A DNA stretch of 64,000 bases from Agrobacterium tumefaciens (GCA_017744915.1 JAGIAH010000001.1:729522-793521); one strand, 5' to 3'. Numbered from the stretch's first letter, positions 24,652 to 33,468 are shown. Notes: a model not told the origin generated them from the sequence alone. Translations and numbers: made by a program.

Positions 24652-27095
24652 TCCGCTGCCTGATTGAAACCGATTGCCGCCATGGGCCTGAATTCATGCT
24701 TGTCATGGCCGGAGACACGTTCTGACCAGGGATCAACCTGCGCGAATTTCTGGCTGAAGACGAAGCGGTCGAAATAGGCCTTGCGCTTTTCGGCATCGTC
24801 CATGATCTGGCGGCGGACTTCGTCGTAACCGATGCGCTTGGCCCATTTGTAGATGCGCTCAAGATACCGCGCCTGTTCACGATACATCTGGGTCAGCGCC
24901 ACGATATGCTCCAGCGCCTCGTCCTCGGTATGGACAAGACCCAGAACTTCCGTGCCCTTGATATCGAGACCGGCGGCACCGGCGAAATGGATCTCGAAAC
25001 CGGAATCGACACAGATGACACCGATATCCTTGCAGGTGGCCTCCGCGCAGTTGCGTGGACAGCCGGAAACGGCGAGCTTCAGTTTGGCGGGCGTCCATGA
25101 GCCCCACATGAATTTTTCGATGCGGATGCCGAGGCCGGTGGAGTCCTGCGTGCCAAAACGGCACCATTGCTGGCCGACACAGGTCTTTACCGTGCGCAGC
25201 CCCTTGGCATAGGCCTGCCCGGAGATGAAACCGGCCTTGCCGAGATCCGCCCAGACGGCGGGCAGATCCTCTTTTTCGATGCCGAGAAGATCGATGCGCT
25301 GGCCGCCGGTCACCTTCACCATCGGGATATCGAACTTGTCGACCACATCCGCAATTGCCCGAAGCTCGGAGGAGGAGGTGACCCCGCCCCACATGCGCGG
25401 CACGACGGAATAGGTACCGTCCTTCTGGATATTGGCGTGGACGCGCTCATTGATGTAACGCGACTGGTAATCGTCGGCATATTCGTCGGGGAAATCGCAG
25501 ACGAGGTAATAATTGAGCGCCGGCCGGCACTTGGCGCAGCCGCAGGAGGTCTTCCATTCCAGTTCCTGCATCACCGCGGGAATGGTTTTCAAGCCCTTGG
25601 CCTTGATGAGACGGCGCACATCGTCATGGCCGAGATCGGTGCATTTGCACATGGGCTGCACGGCGGCGGGGTTGTAGCTGTCGCCGAGCGTCAGCGTCAT
25701 CAGCTGCTCGACAAGGCCGGTGCAATTGCCGCAGGAGGCGGAAGCCTTGGTGTGGGCGCGCACATCATCCAACGAGGTCAGCCCCTTGGAGGTAATAACC
25801 GAGGTGATCTTACCCTTGCAAACGCCGTTGCAGCCGCAGATTTCCGCATCATCCGGCAAGGCTGCAACGGCCGCCATAGGGTCCAGCGGTGACCCTCCCT
25901 GATAGGCCTGGCCGAAGATCAGGGTTTCGCGCATGGCGGAAATATCGGTCGATTTCTTCATCAGATCGAAGAACCACGATCCGTCCGCCGTCTCACCGTA
26001 AAGCACCGCGCCGATGATACGATTTTCCTTGAGGATCAGGCGCTTGTAGACACCAGCGGTGGCATCACGCAGCACGATTTCCTCGCGGTCGTCACCCTCC
26101 GCGAAATCACCGGCGGAAAAAAGGTTGATGCCGGTGACCTTCAGCTTCGTATTGGTGACGGAGCCGTGATATTCGGCCGAACCGCCGCAAAGCCGGTCGG
26201 CGAGCACGCGGGCCGATTCATAAAGCGGCGCGACCAGCCCATAACACATGCCACGATGCTCGGCGCATTCGCCGAGCGCGTAAATCGAAGCGTCGGACGT
26301 CATCATGCCGTCATCCACGACGATGCCACGATTGACGGCGATGCCGGCTTCCTTTGCGAGACCGGAGGCGGGACGGATGCCGACCGCCATCACCACCATA
26401 TCGCCCCTGATAACGCGGCCGTCTTCCAGCTCTATGCCTTCGACCTTGTCTTCACCGAGGATGCATTTGGTGTTGGCCTTGGTGATGATGTCGATGCCAC
26501 GCTCGTTCAGCGCCTTTTCCAGGAGATAGGCCGCTGCCGGATCGAGCTGACGCTCCATGATCGTCGGCATCAGGTGGATGACGGTGACATCCATGCCCTG
26601 ACGCTTGAGGCCATAGGCCGCTTCCAGCCCGAGAAGACCGGCGCCGATGACGATGGCGCGGCCTTTCCCCTCGGCGATTTCGAGCATCTTCGTGACGTCG
26701 TCGAGATCGCGATAGGCGAGTACGCCAGACAATTGATGGCCGGGAACGGGGATGATGAAGGGCAGGGAGCCGGTAGCGATCACCAGTTTGTCGTAGGAAA
26801 CCGTGATGCCGTTTTCGCTGGTGACGGTCTTTTTGTCCCGGTCGATGCCGGTGACCTTCGCGCCCTTGTGCAGGGTCACATTATTGGTCGCGTACCATTC
26901 GTCATTATGGATGACGATATCCTCATAGCTCTTTTCGCCGGAGAGCACCGGCGAGAGCATGATGCGGTCGTAATTGACGCGCGGCTCGGCATTAAAAATG
27001 GTGACGTCGTAAAGGCCGGGGGCGGTCTCGAACAGGTTTTCCAGCATGCGCCCCGGCGCCATGCCATTACCGATGATGACGAGTTTTTGCGTCAT
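24648..27095 (-). CDS. nirB: NADH-dependent assimilatory nitrite reductase, large subunit
   Basis: An 815-residue multidomain enzyme. The N-terminal FAD/NADH oxidoreductase starts with KLVIIGNGMAPGRMLENL and has VIGAGLLGLEAAYGL. Two BFD-like segments follow with EICGCNGVCKGKI and ASCGNCTGL, then CKCTDLGHDDVRR. The C-terminal siroheme/[4Fe-4S] part has TCVGQQWCRFG and SGCPRNCAEATCKDIGVI. It reduces nitrite to ammonium in the cytoplasm, using siroheme made by CysG in the same operon. The frame is open 23 codons further upstream, but MTQKLVIIGNG at 27095 is the family start. Confidence 0.96.
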   Translation of the reverse strand: MTQKLVIIGNGMAPGRMLENLFETAPGLYDVTIFNAEPRVNYDRIMLSPVLSGEKSYEDIVIHNDEWYATNNVTLHKGAKVTGIDRDKKTVTSENGITVSYDKLVIATGSLPFIIPVPGHQLSGVLAYRDLDDVTKMLEIAEGKGRAIVIGAGLLGLEAAYGLKRQGMDVTVIHLMPTIMERQLDPAAAYLLEKALNERGIDIITKANTKCILGEDKVEGIELEDGRVIRGDMVVMAVGIRPASGLAKEAGIAVNRGIVVDDGMMTSDASIYALGECAEHRGMCYGLVAPLYESARVLADRLCGGSAEYHGSVTNTKLKVTGINLFSAGDFAEGDDREEIVLRDATAGVYKRLILKENRIIGAVLYGETADGSWFFDLMKKSTDISAMRETLIFGQAYQGGSPLDPMAAVAALPDDAEICGCNGVCKGKITSVITSKGLTSLDDVRAHTKASASCGNCTGLVEQLMTLTLGDSYNPAAVQPMCKCTDLGHDDVRRLIKAKGLKTIPAVMQELEWKTSCGCAKCRPALNYYLVCDFPDEYADDYQSRYINERVHANIQKDGTYSVVPRMWGGVTSSSELRAIADVVDKFDIPMVKVTGGQRIDLLGIEKEDLPAVWADLGKAGFISGQAYAKGLRTVKTCVGQQWCRFGTQDSTGLGIRIEKFMWGSWTPAKLKLAVSGCPRNCAEATCKDIGVICVDSGFEIHFAGAAGLDIKGTEVLGLVHTEDEALEHIVALTQMYREQARYLERIYKWAKRIGYDEVRRQIMDDAEKRKAYFDRFVFSQKFAQVDPWSERVSGHDKHEFRPMAAIGFNQAAE

Positions 27096-27100
27096 GGTCG

Positions 27101-27898
27101 TTACTCCGCAGCTTCGACGAAGCGGTGACGTTCGTAAAGGAACTTCAGCACGGCCTCGCGGCATTTGAGGTAGGTCTTGTCGGATGCGAGCTCGATACGG
27201 TTGCGCGGGCGGGCCAGCGACACATCAAGCACTTCGCCGATATGGGCGGCGGGGCCGTTGGTCATCATCACGATGCGGTCCGAGAGCAGCACCGCCTCGT
27301 CGACATCATGGGTGATCATGACCATGGTGTTGCCGAGCCGGGCGTGAATTTCCATCACGGCGTCCTGAAGATGGGCGCGGGTCAGGGCGTCGAGCGCACC
27401 GAAAGGCTCATCCAGCAGCAGGATTTTCGGCTCCATCGCGAGCGCCCGGGCAATGCCGACACGCTGCTTCATGCCGCCGGAAATTTCGGACGGCTTTTTG
27501 TCCTTGGCATGGGCCATCTGCACGAGGTCGAGATTGCGCATCACCCAGTCGTGCCGCTCAGTCCGGGTCTTGGTGTTGCGAAACACCTTGTCGACGGCGA
27601 GATTGACGTTTTCATAGACCGAAAGCCATGGCAGCAGGCTGTGGTTCTGGAACACGACGGCGCGCTCCGGACCCGGCTCGTTGACCTCGCGGTTTTCGAG
27701 AAGCACGGCACCGGCCGAAACCTTCGTCAAACCGGCGATGAGGTTGAGCATGGTGGACTTGCCACAGCCGGAATGGCCAATGACGGAGACGAATTCGCCT
27801 TTTTCGATGGTGAGGTTGATGCCTTTCAGCACCTCAGCGCGCGAACCGCCCTTGTCGAAATATTTGTCGATATGATCGAGCTTCAGATAAGCGTTCAT
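27101..27898 (-). CDS. nrtC: Nitrate ABC transporter ATP-binding protein
   Basis: A 265-residue single-domain ATPase of the NrtC/NrtD/SsuB class, with Walker A GHSGCGKST, Q-loop VFQNHSLLPW, signature EISGGMKQRVGIARAL and Walker B ILLLDEPFGALD, ending with HDVDEAVLLSDRI. It drives nitrate uptake with NrtB and NrtA. It lacks the extra NrtA-like domain fused to cyanobacterial NrtC, so it is closer to NrtD or NasD. It has GAGGG before ATG 27898 and is 5 bp from nirB. Longer upstream frames are overlapping with nrtB and were not accepted. Confidence 0.93.
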   Translation of the reverse strand: MNAYLKLDHIDKYFDKGGSRAEVLKGINLTIEKGEFVSVIGHSGCGKSTMLNLIAGLTKVSAGAVLLENREVNEPGPERAVVFQNHSLLPWLSVYENVNLAVDKVFRNTKTRTERHDWVMRNLDLVQMAHAKDKKPSEISGGMKQRVGIARALAMEPKILLLDEPFGALDALTRAHLQDAVMEIHARLGNTMVMITHDVDEAVLLSDRIVMMTNGPAAHIGEVLDVSLARPRNRIELASDKTYLKCREAVLKFLYERHRFVEAAE

Positions 27899-27911
27899 GA
27901 TGGTCGCCCTC

Positions 27912-28811
27912 TCAGTTGGCCGCAGCGCCGCGGGTGATGACCTTGCCAAGCGCCGCCACCAGCTTGTCGAGCATGAAGCCGACGACGCCGATGTAGGCGA
28001 GTGCCACGATGATGTCGGGCAGGCGCGAGGAGTTCCACGCATCCCAGATGAAGAAGCCGATACCGACGCCACCGGTCAGCATTTCCGCGGCGACGATGGC
28101 GAGCCAGGAAAGGCCGACACCGATGCGCAGACCGGTGAAGATGTAGGGGGCTGCCGATGGCAGCATGATCTTGAAGAAGAATTCGAGCTGGTTGAGCCGC
28201 AGCACCTTCGCCACGTTGCGGTAATCCTGTGGAATGTTGCGCACACCGACCGCCGTATTGATGATGACCGGCCAGATGGAGGTGATGAAGATTACGAAAA
28301 TGGCGGAAGGGTTGCTGTCCTGAAATGCGGCCAGCGAAAGCGGCAGCCAGGCGAGTGGCGGCACGGTGCGCAGCACCTGGAAGATCGGATCGAGACCGCG
28401 CATCGCCCAGACCGACTGGCCGATCACCGCGCCGAGCACGATGCCGGCGATGGCAGCGAGGCCGAAACCGTAAGCCACCCGTTCGAGCGACACCAGCACA
28501 CGCAGACCAAGCCCGATATCCTGCGAACCATTATGGAAAAACGGCGATACGATGAGATCGTAGCTTTCCTCGAAAACCTGGCTCGGCGGCGGCAGGGATG
28601 CGCCGGGGGCGGAACAGAGCAACTGCCAGATACCGAGCAGGATGGCGAGGACAACCAATGGCGGGATGACATTGCGCGCGGCAGCGGCGCCCCATTTACG
28701 CGGGTCGATCCGCGATGCGGGTTTCGGTGCAAGCGCCACGACGTTTGCCTTCTGCGCCACCGGCTGCTGCGGCTCTTCCTTGAATTTTCGGGCCAATGCG
28801 GACATGGGCAT
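27912..28811 (-). CDS. nrtB: Nitrate ABC transporter permease
   Basis: A 299-residue permease with an N-terminal cytoplasmic extension of about 45 residues, then six hydrophobic segments. The family motif TVPPLAWLPLSLAAFQDSNPSAIFVIFITSIWPVIINTAVGVRN is split over the central helices and contains the docking loop RNIPQDYRNVAKVLRLNQLEFFFKIMLP. It matches the TIGR01183-type NrtB family. A GTG-free ATG start at 28811 is followed by a second in-frame ATG at 28805. The 109-bp gap to nrtA contains an inverted-repeat element (28842-28904). Confidence 0.93.
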   Translation of the reverse strand: MPMSALARKFKEEPQQPVAQKANVVALAPKPASRIDPRKWGAAAARNVIPPLVVLAILLGIWQLLCSAPGASLPPPSQVFEESYDLIVSPFFHNGSQDIGLGLRVLVSLERVAYGFGLAAIAGIVLGAVIGQSVWAMRGLDPIFQVLRTVPPLAWLPLSLAAFQDSNPSAIFVIFITSIWPVIINTAVGVRNIPQDYRNVAKVLRLNQLEFFFKIMLPSAAPYIFTGLRIGVGLSWLAIVAAEMLTGGVGIGFFIWDAWNSSRLPDIIVALAYIGVVGFMLDKLVAALGKVITRGAAAN

Positions 28812-28841
28812 TTCCTCTTGATTTCGGTTGCGGTCTGGGGC

Positions 28842-28904
28842 TCGCCCCTCATCCGGTCTTCAGTCTCGGCCGTTGACCGGCAGGCGCTGGCGGATGAAGG
28901 GCGA
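28842..28904. repeat. Inverted-repeat element between nrtA and nrtB
   Basis: TCGCCCCTCATCCG (28842-28855) and CGGATGAAGGGCGA (28891-28904) match in 13 of 14 pairs, with a second smaller GC-rich stem between them (GGCCGTTGACCGG area). It resembles the CCCTCATCCG palindromes dispersed in rhizobial genomes. In the nrtA-nrtB mRNA it would form a stable hairpin that can protect the nrtA message and lower permease expression. Confidence 0.5.
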
Positions 28905-28920
28905 CCCTTGGGTCTCCTCC

Positions 28921-30219
28921 TCAGGAGGCCGCCTTGATGGACAGGCTTTCGAGATAAGCCGACGGGTTTTCAGGGTCGAAGACCTTGCCGTCGAAGAAGG
29001 TTTCCTTGCCGCGCGAGGTGGAGGCGGGAAGATCGGCAACGCCGAGATCCTTGGCCGCCGCGCGCCAGATATCCTCGCGGTTCACCTTCTCCACCAGCGC
29101 CTTCACGTCGGTGTCAGGGGCAAATTTACCCCAGCGGATGTTTTCGGTGATGAACCAGCTGTCATGGCTGCGGAAGGGATAGGAGGCGTGATCCTGCCAG
29201 AACTTCATCTGCAGGCCGGTATTTTCCAGCACGCGGCCGTTGCCGTAGTTGATATTGCCCTTGAGGCGGCCGAGAACATCCTTCGGCGGCACGTTGAACC
29301 ATTGGCGTTTGCCGAGAATGGTGGACATCTCCTCCTTGTTCGCCATCTCGTCGCACCATTGCTGCGCTTCCATGACGGCCATCAGCAGCGCCTTGGTGGC
29401 GTTGGGGTTCTTTTCCACCCAGTCGGCGCGCATGCCGAGCGCCTTTTCCGGATGGCCCTTCCAGAGTTCGCCGGTGGTACAGGCGGTAAAACCGATGCCC
29501 TGATTGACGAGCTGCTCGTTCCACGGCTCGCCGACACAGAAGACGTCCATATTGCCGACCTTCATGTTGGCGACCATCTGCGGTGGCGGAACGACGATGG
29601 TGGAAACATCCTTGTCGGGATCGATGCCACCGGCGGCGAGCCAATAACGGATCCACAGATCATGCGTGCCGCCGGGGAAGGTCATGGCAGCCTTGATTTC
29701 CTTGCCTTCGGCCTTCTTCTTCTCGAAAGCCGCCTTCAGCCTGGAAGCATCGAGCTGGACGCCGGTCTCAGCATATTCCTTGGCGACGGAAATGCCCTGG
29801 CTGTCGAGATTGAGGCGGGCGAGGATTGTCATCGGCACCGGCACATTGTTCTGGGTCACCTTGCCGGTATGCATGAGATAGGGCATCGGCGTCAGGATAT
29901 GCGCGCCATCGATGCCGTTCGATGCACCGCCCAGTACGAGATTGTCGCGCGTCGCACCCCAGGAGGCCTGTTTCAGAACCTCGACGTCAGGCATGCCGTG
30001 CTTGGCGAAAAGTCCCTTCTCGGCCGCGATGATGAGCGGCGCGGCGTCGGTGAGCGCAATGAAACCGATTTTTGCACCCTTCACTTCCGGCTCGGCAGTG
30101 GCTGCGAAAGCGCCCGACGGAAAGGCCGTGCGCACGGCGCTGACGAGGGCTGCGGTGGCTGTCGTCTTCAGTATCGTGCGGCGGCTGACTGCGCCGGAGA
30201 ATATCTTTTTCATTCGCAT
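28921..30219 (-). CDS. nrtA: Nitrate-binding protein of the ABC transporter
   Basis: This 432-residue protein starts with a twin-arginine-like leader (SRRTILKTTATAALVSAV), so it is probably exported by Tat to the periplasm. The NrtA/CmpA domain follows: KIGFIALTDAAPLIIAAEKGLFAKHG, LTPMPYLMHTGKVTQ, MTFPGGTHDLWIRYWLAAGGIDPDKDV, VVPPPQMVANMKVGNMD and FCVGEPWNEQLVNQ, the nitrate-binding region. AAGGGGAAC precedes ATG 30219. It is the first gene of the nas structural operon behind a sigma54 promoter and an attenuator-like leader of about 190 nt. Confidence 0.95.
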   Translation of the reverse strand: MRMKKIFSGAVSRRTILKTTATAALVSAVRTAFPSGAFAATAEPEVKGAKIGFIALTDAAPLIIAAEKGLFAKHGMPDVEVLKQASWGATRDNLVLGGASNGIDGAHILTPMPYLMHTGKVTQNNVPVPMTILARLNLDSQGISVAKEYAETGVQLDASRLKAAFEKKKAEGKEIKAAMTFPGGTHDLWIRYWLAAGGIDPDKDVSTIVVPPPQMVANMKVGNMDVFCVGEPWNEQLVNQGIGFTACTTGELWKGHPEKALGMRADWVEKNPNATKALLMAVMEAQQWCDEMANKEEMSTILGKRQWFNVPPKDVLGRLKGNINYGNGRVLENTGLQMKFWQDHASYPFRSHDSWFITENIRWGKFAPDTDVKALVEKVNREDIWRAAAKDLGVADLPASTSRGKETFFDGKVFDPENPSAYLESLSIKAAS

Positions 30220-30279
30220 GTTCCCCTTATTGGGCCACCTCTGCGGGTGACGTTTTCGCTTGCGAAAAAACCTGAAAAT

Positions 30280-30310
30280 AAAAAAACGCCGCTCGGTGTT
30301 TGCACCGGCG
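30280..30310 (-). terminator. Attenuator-type terminator in the nas leader
   Basis: On the minus strand CGCCGGTG, loop CAAA and CACCGAGCGGCG form a stem (30287-30310) followed by seven T residues (30280-30286). It lies between the sigma54 promoter and nrtA, so it would stop transcription unless antitermination occurs. The adjacent ANTAR protein NasT is the expected antiterminator. A further TTTTCGC/GCGAAAA hairpin at 30253-30268 sits near the nrtA start. Confidence 0.75.
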
Positions 30311-30414
30311 GAACGGGAGGTGTTCCGGGCAGCAAAACCTTGCGACGTCTGTGTCTTCTGAAGGCGCCTATGCCGCGCCCTGCTTGCTCCGATCGCCGTT
30401 GACCGGTGCAAACA
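30297..30414 (-). promoter_or_regulatory. Long-range 12-bp inverted repeat framing the nas leader
   Basis: CCGGTGCAAACA (30403-30414) is exactly complementary to TGTTTGCACCGG (30297-30308). The second copy includes the 5' arm and loop of the attenuator. The first copy spans the expected transcript start (about 30409), so at least seven to eight bases at the RNA 5' end could pair with the terminator arm and open it. Other stems (CGGAAC/GTTCCG, GGCGC/GCGCC) lie between. I did not find two clean hexaloops of the A1-G4 ANTAR type. Confidence 0.5.
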
Positions 30415-30420
30415 GGAAGA

Positions 30421-30436
30421 AGCAAGAGCCGTGCCA
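30421..30436 (-). promoter_or_regulatory. Sigma54 (-24/-12) promoter of the nas operon
   Basis: The minus strand reads TGGCACG-GCTC-TTGCT, an exact match to the RpoN consensus TGGCACG-N4-TTGCW. It points towards nrtA, 190 bp away. Upstream (30437-30591) is AT-rich and carries a TGATTAAA/TTTAATCA palindrome (30495-30511); NtrC enhancer sites would be expected there, but I cannot point to a consensus pair. Confidence 0.85.
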
Positions 30437-30591
30437 GTTTATAAAATAGAATATAAGCGATTGAAAATAGATGGTAATTTACGAAAAGAATGCGTGATTA
30501 AATTTTAATCAGCGATTTTTTTGTCTTCCGTTTGTGCAAACTGGAAAAATTCACGCTTGAAATTTGCGCAGCCTGCGAAGCGGGAAGCCAA

Positions 30592-31887
30592 TCATGCCTC
30601 TCCCGAAGCGGGGGAAACCGGCGCGGATGTGCGCACGGAAAAGCCGTTCACATAGCCCTCGATGTCAGCAGGGTTGAAGACCATACCATCCACGAAACGG
30701 TCTCCCCCTTCCTGCCCTTCGATGCGGATATCGGCATCGGCAGGCGCTTTCCCGTCGCCCAATGCCGCCCGATAAATATCCGGGCGATAGGCGGAAAGAG
30801 CGGCATCTGCGCCCGCCTGAGACAGTTCCGCCTGCCCCCAGCGGATCATCTGGCTATAAATCCACAATGCCTGACTTTGCCGGGGATAATTGGCATGGTC
30901 GCCATGGAAGGTGAAATATTTGTCGATCACCCGTCGGTTACCCTGACTGTCGATGCTGAATTCACCGGCAAGCACATGGCGGATGATGCTTTCCGGCGCG
31001 CCGATATAACGGGGGTCGGCCAACGCCCGGCTCAACGCATCGTGGTTGTCCGCCAGGTCGCACCAGCGTGCGGCGGCGTCGAGAGCTGTCAGCAGCCGGC
31101 CGACCGTTTCCTGCTGACTTTCCGCCCATTCAGGTCGCATGCCGATGACCTTTTCCGGTGCGGAAGGCCACAAATCCTGCTTGGCCGCCACAATCCTGCC
31201 AACGCCACGCTCGGCGGCGACGATGTTCCACGGCGCACCGACACAGAAACCATCGATGGCCCCCGCGGCGAGCACATCCGAGGTCAAGGGCGGCGGCACC
31301 ACCACCAGCTTGACGTCATGATCTGGATGAATGCCGCCGGCAGCAAGCCAATAACGGAATTCGTAATTATGCGAGGAAAACGGATAGGTCATGCCAAGCG
31401 TCGGCGGCGGTTCGCCACGCGCCCGCATATCATCGAGCACCCGCTTCAAGGCCTTGGCATTTTCGAGCGCTCCCGCCACCTCGGAAAGCCCGGTCAAAGC
31501 CTTCATTCGCGCAAAGAGACGGGTCGAAAGCGTAATCGCATTGCCGCCGCGTCCAAGCGAAAAGGGCGTGATCGTCGGCGACGGATTGGAGCCGAGCCCA
31601 AGCATGGAGGCGACCGGCATGGGCGACAGCATATGGGCGATATCGAATTGCCGGAAGGCCAGCCGGTCGCGCACATTCGCCCACGAAACATCCTTGACGA
31701 GATCGAGCACCAGTCCTTCGCGTTCGGCAAAACCGAATTCGGCGGCGGCAATCAAAACGGATGCATCGACAAGCGGGATAAAACCGGCACGCAGGATTTT
31801 CTGTCGGTCGCTACCCACCAGCGTGGGTGCGCCGAGGGCCGACGTTGCCGCGCTTCCCGATCCAGCCGTTTTTTCCGGTGCCGCCAT
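30592..31887 (-). CDS. nasS: Nitrate/nitrite sensor NasS (cytoplasmic NrtA-like protein)
   Basis: A 431-residue protein homologous to NrtA over its full length (LRAGFIPLVDASVLIAAAEFGFAEREG, MLSPMPVASMLGLG, GMTYPFSSHNYEFRYWLAAGGIHPDHDV, FCVGAPWNIVAAERGVG) but without any signal peptide. That loss and its position right after the ANTAR protein gene nasT identify NasS. In Azotobacter, Paracoccus and Bradyrhizobium, NasS binds nitrate or nitrite and releases NasT, which then prevents termination in the nas leader. It is 35 bp downstream of nasT on the same strand. Ends 372 bp before nrtA. Confidence 0.9.
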   Translation of the reverse strand: MAAPEKTAGSGSAATSALGAPTLVGSDRQKILRAGFIPLVDASVLIAAAEFGFAEREGLVLDLVKDVSWANVRDRLAFRQFDIAHMLSPMPVASMLGLGSNPSPTITPFSLGRGGNAITLSTRLFARMKALTGLSEVAGALENAKALKRVLDDMRARGEPPPTLGMTYPFSSHNYEFRYWLAAGGIHPDHDVKLVVVPPPLTSDVLAAGAIDGFCVGAPWNIVAAERGVGRIVAAKQDLWPSAPEKVIGMRPEWAESQQETVGRLLTALDAAARWCDLADNHDALSRALADPRYIGAPESIIRHVLAGEFSIDSQGNRRVIDKYFTFHGDHANYPRQSQALWIYSQMIRWGQAELSQAGADAALSAYRPDIYRAALGDGKAPADADIRIEGQEGGDRFVDGMVFNPADIEGYVNGFSVRTSAPVSPASGEA

Positions 31888-31922
31888 ATCCTACACTCCA
31901 CACTGTCCGACCGGCGGGTTCG

Positions 31923-32510
31923 TCACATCAACAGACCGGCCGCGGTGACCACGCTTTGCGCGATCTCGGAAATCTTCTTTTTCTCGTTCATCGCCGTCTG
32001 CCGCAGAAGCGCAAAGGCTTCCTCTTCGGAAAGGCCGCGCATCTTCATCAAGATGCCCTTGGCCCGCTCGATGACCTTGCGTTCCTCCAGCGCCGATTTG
32101 GCATCGGCAAGTTCCCGCTGCAGGCGGCTGAAGGCATTAAAGCGGCTGACCGCCATATCGAGAATGGGTTTCACCCGCTCCTTCTTCAGCCCGTCCACCA
32201 CATAAGCCGACACTCCCGCCTCGACGGCCGCCTCGATGGAGGCGGTATCGGAACGATCGACGAACATGGCGATGGGGCGGCCGACCGTGCGGGTCAGCTG
32301 GAACAGATGCTCCATCATGTCACGGTTGGGATTTTCGAGATCGATGAAAATGACGTCGGGCTGCAGCGTCTCGATGGTGCGCGCCACCCCGTTCACCTCA
32401 TGGATAACAGTGACGCGCTGATAGCCGGCCTCGCGCAGCCCCTCCTCGATAATGGAGGCGCGGATCGCGTTTTCGTCTATGACAAGAATGGTCAGGTCGC
32501 GAAGCGTCAT
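31923..32510 (-). CDS. nasT: ANTAR-domain antiterminator NasT
   Basis: A 195-residue regulator with an N-terminal receiver-like domain (LTILVIDENAIRASI, aspartate D57 in IFIDLENP) and a C-terminal ANTAR RNA-binding domain from about residue 130 (ALEERKVIERAKGILMKMRGLSEEEAFALLRQTAMNEKKKISEIAQSVV). ANTAR proteins bind paired hairpins in nascent leaders and block terminators. The target is probably the leader at 30220-30410. NasT is normally inhibited by NasS rather than by phosphorylation. The start MTLRDLT at 32510 is preferred to the longer frame from 32546. Confidence 0.93.
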   Translation of the reverse strand: MTLRDLTILVIDENAIRASIIEEGLREAGYQRVTVIHEVNGVARTIETLQPDVIFIDLENPNRDMMEHLFQLTRTVGRPIAMFVDRSDTASIEAAVEAGVSAYVVDGLKKERVKPILDMAVSRFNAFSRLQRELADAKSALEERKVIERAKGILMKMRGLSEEEAFALLRQTAMNEKKKISEIAQSVVTAAGLLM

Positions 32511-32575
32511 GTCAGCATTGATGACGCAGCGCAGCAAACTTGGCAATCGCCTGAGCGGGCAAAAATGGAGCGGAG

Positions 32576-32602
32576 CGGCAAGGGAGGTTTTCCCACCTGC
32601 CG
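32576..32602 (-). terminator. Likely terminator behind the GntR gene
   Basis: CGGCA/TGCCG arms with an inner GGGAGG/CCCACC-type stem lie about 10 bp past the GntR stop on the minus strand, followed by a TTTTT stretch at 32561-32565. It would separate the GntR transcript from nasTS. Confidence 0.45.
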
Positions 32603-32611
32603 CCCGTCATA

Positions 32612-33277
32612 TCAGGATGCGTGTTCGACGGCGCGCTCAAGTGCCTTCAGGACCGTGCGCTCGGAAAGATTGAGATAGATTTCCATCTCGTCGCCCGCTT
32701 CCTGCGCCTTGCCTTCCTCCATCAGCGACAGGATCTTGCTGTTCATGTCGACAAAGGGGGAATGAAGCTGTTCAGGATCTTTCAAGAGCCCGAAACAAAG
32801 CCTGAGTTCGGCGGCGATGCGTTCGTAAAAATCGCTGAGCCGGGCGCTGTCGAGGAGATCGACCACCGCCGCATGAAATTTCATGTTGGCGCTGCCCACA
32901 CCCAGCCAATCGGCAACCTCGCGCTTGACCTTGGCATCCTCGACGGCTGCACGCATCGCCTTTATGGCGGGGTGCTTGTGCCAGGCCTGACGCAGCGCGC
33001 CGCATTCCACCATGCGCCGCACACGGTAGATATCGATGACCGAAGACATGGTGGGCACGGCGACGAACACGCCGCGATTGGCCTCGTGGCGCAACAGGCC
33101 ATCCTTGGTCAAAAGCCGGAAGGCTTCGCGCAGCGAATTGCGGGAGACGTCGAAACGTTCGCTGAAGGCTGCCTCTGAAAGGCGCTGCCCCGGCGCCAGC
33201 TCGCCGGAGATCAGCAGGGTACGGATACCCTTGGCCAATCGATCCGCAAGCGGCAGACCCTCTATCGTTTCCGTCAT
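32612..33277 (-). CDS. GntR-family (FadR/FCD type) transcriptional regulator
   Basis: A 221-residue regulator. Residues 9-75 form the winged helix (ADRLAKGIRTLLISGELAPGQRLSEAAFSERFDVSRNSLREAFRLLTKDGL). The FCD effector domain follows, with probable metal or ligand contacts in KFHAAVVDLL and the region around SERTVLKAL. It is divergent from the oxoprolinase-type operon, with a 266-bp shared gap containing an ATTGTT-G-AACAAT palindrome, so it is the probable repressor of that operon. It is a different class from KipR (IclR family), which occupies this role in Bacillus. Confidence 0.88.
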   Translation of the reverse strand: MTETIEGLPLADRLAKGIRTLLISGELAPGQRLSEAAFSERFDVSRNSLREAFRLLTKDGLLRHEANRGVFVAVPTMSSVIDIYRVRRMVECGALRQAWHKHPAIKAMRAAVEDAKVKREVADWLGVGSANMKFHAAVVDLLDSARLSDFYERIAAELRLCFGLLKDPEQLHSPFVDMNSKILSLMEEGKAQEAGDEMEIYLNLSERTVLKALERAVEHAS

Positions 33278-33447
33278 GGCGCTCCTTTCTTAAGAGCAAT
33301 GCAGCATCGGGAATTCCGTGACAGGCATGTTCGGACACGGCATGATCTGCCCATAGCACAAAGCATTAGCAAAGCACGAAAAAAACGTGATGAATTCATG
33401 CGCATACCGTCCAACAAATAGACAAAATGAGAGAACGATTATTATTT

Positions 33448-33468
33448 ATTGTTGAACAATATTGACAA
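33448..33468. promoter_or_regulatory. Candidate GntR operator upstream of the pxp operon
   Basis: A 13-bp palindrome ATTGTT-G-AACAAT (33448-33460) is followed at once by ATTGACAAT, within an AT-rich stretch of the divergent promoter region. FCD-type GntR proteins often bind short TTGT/ACAA-like palindromes. The assignment to the neighbouring regulator is inferred. Confidence 0.45.
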
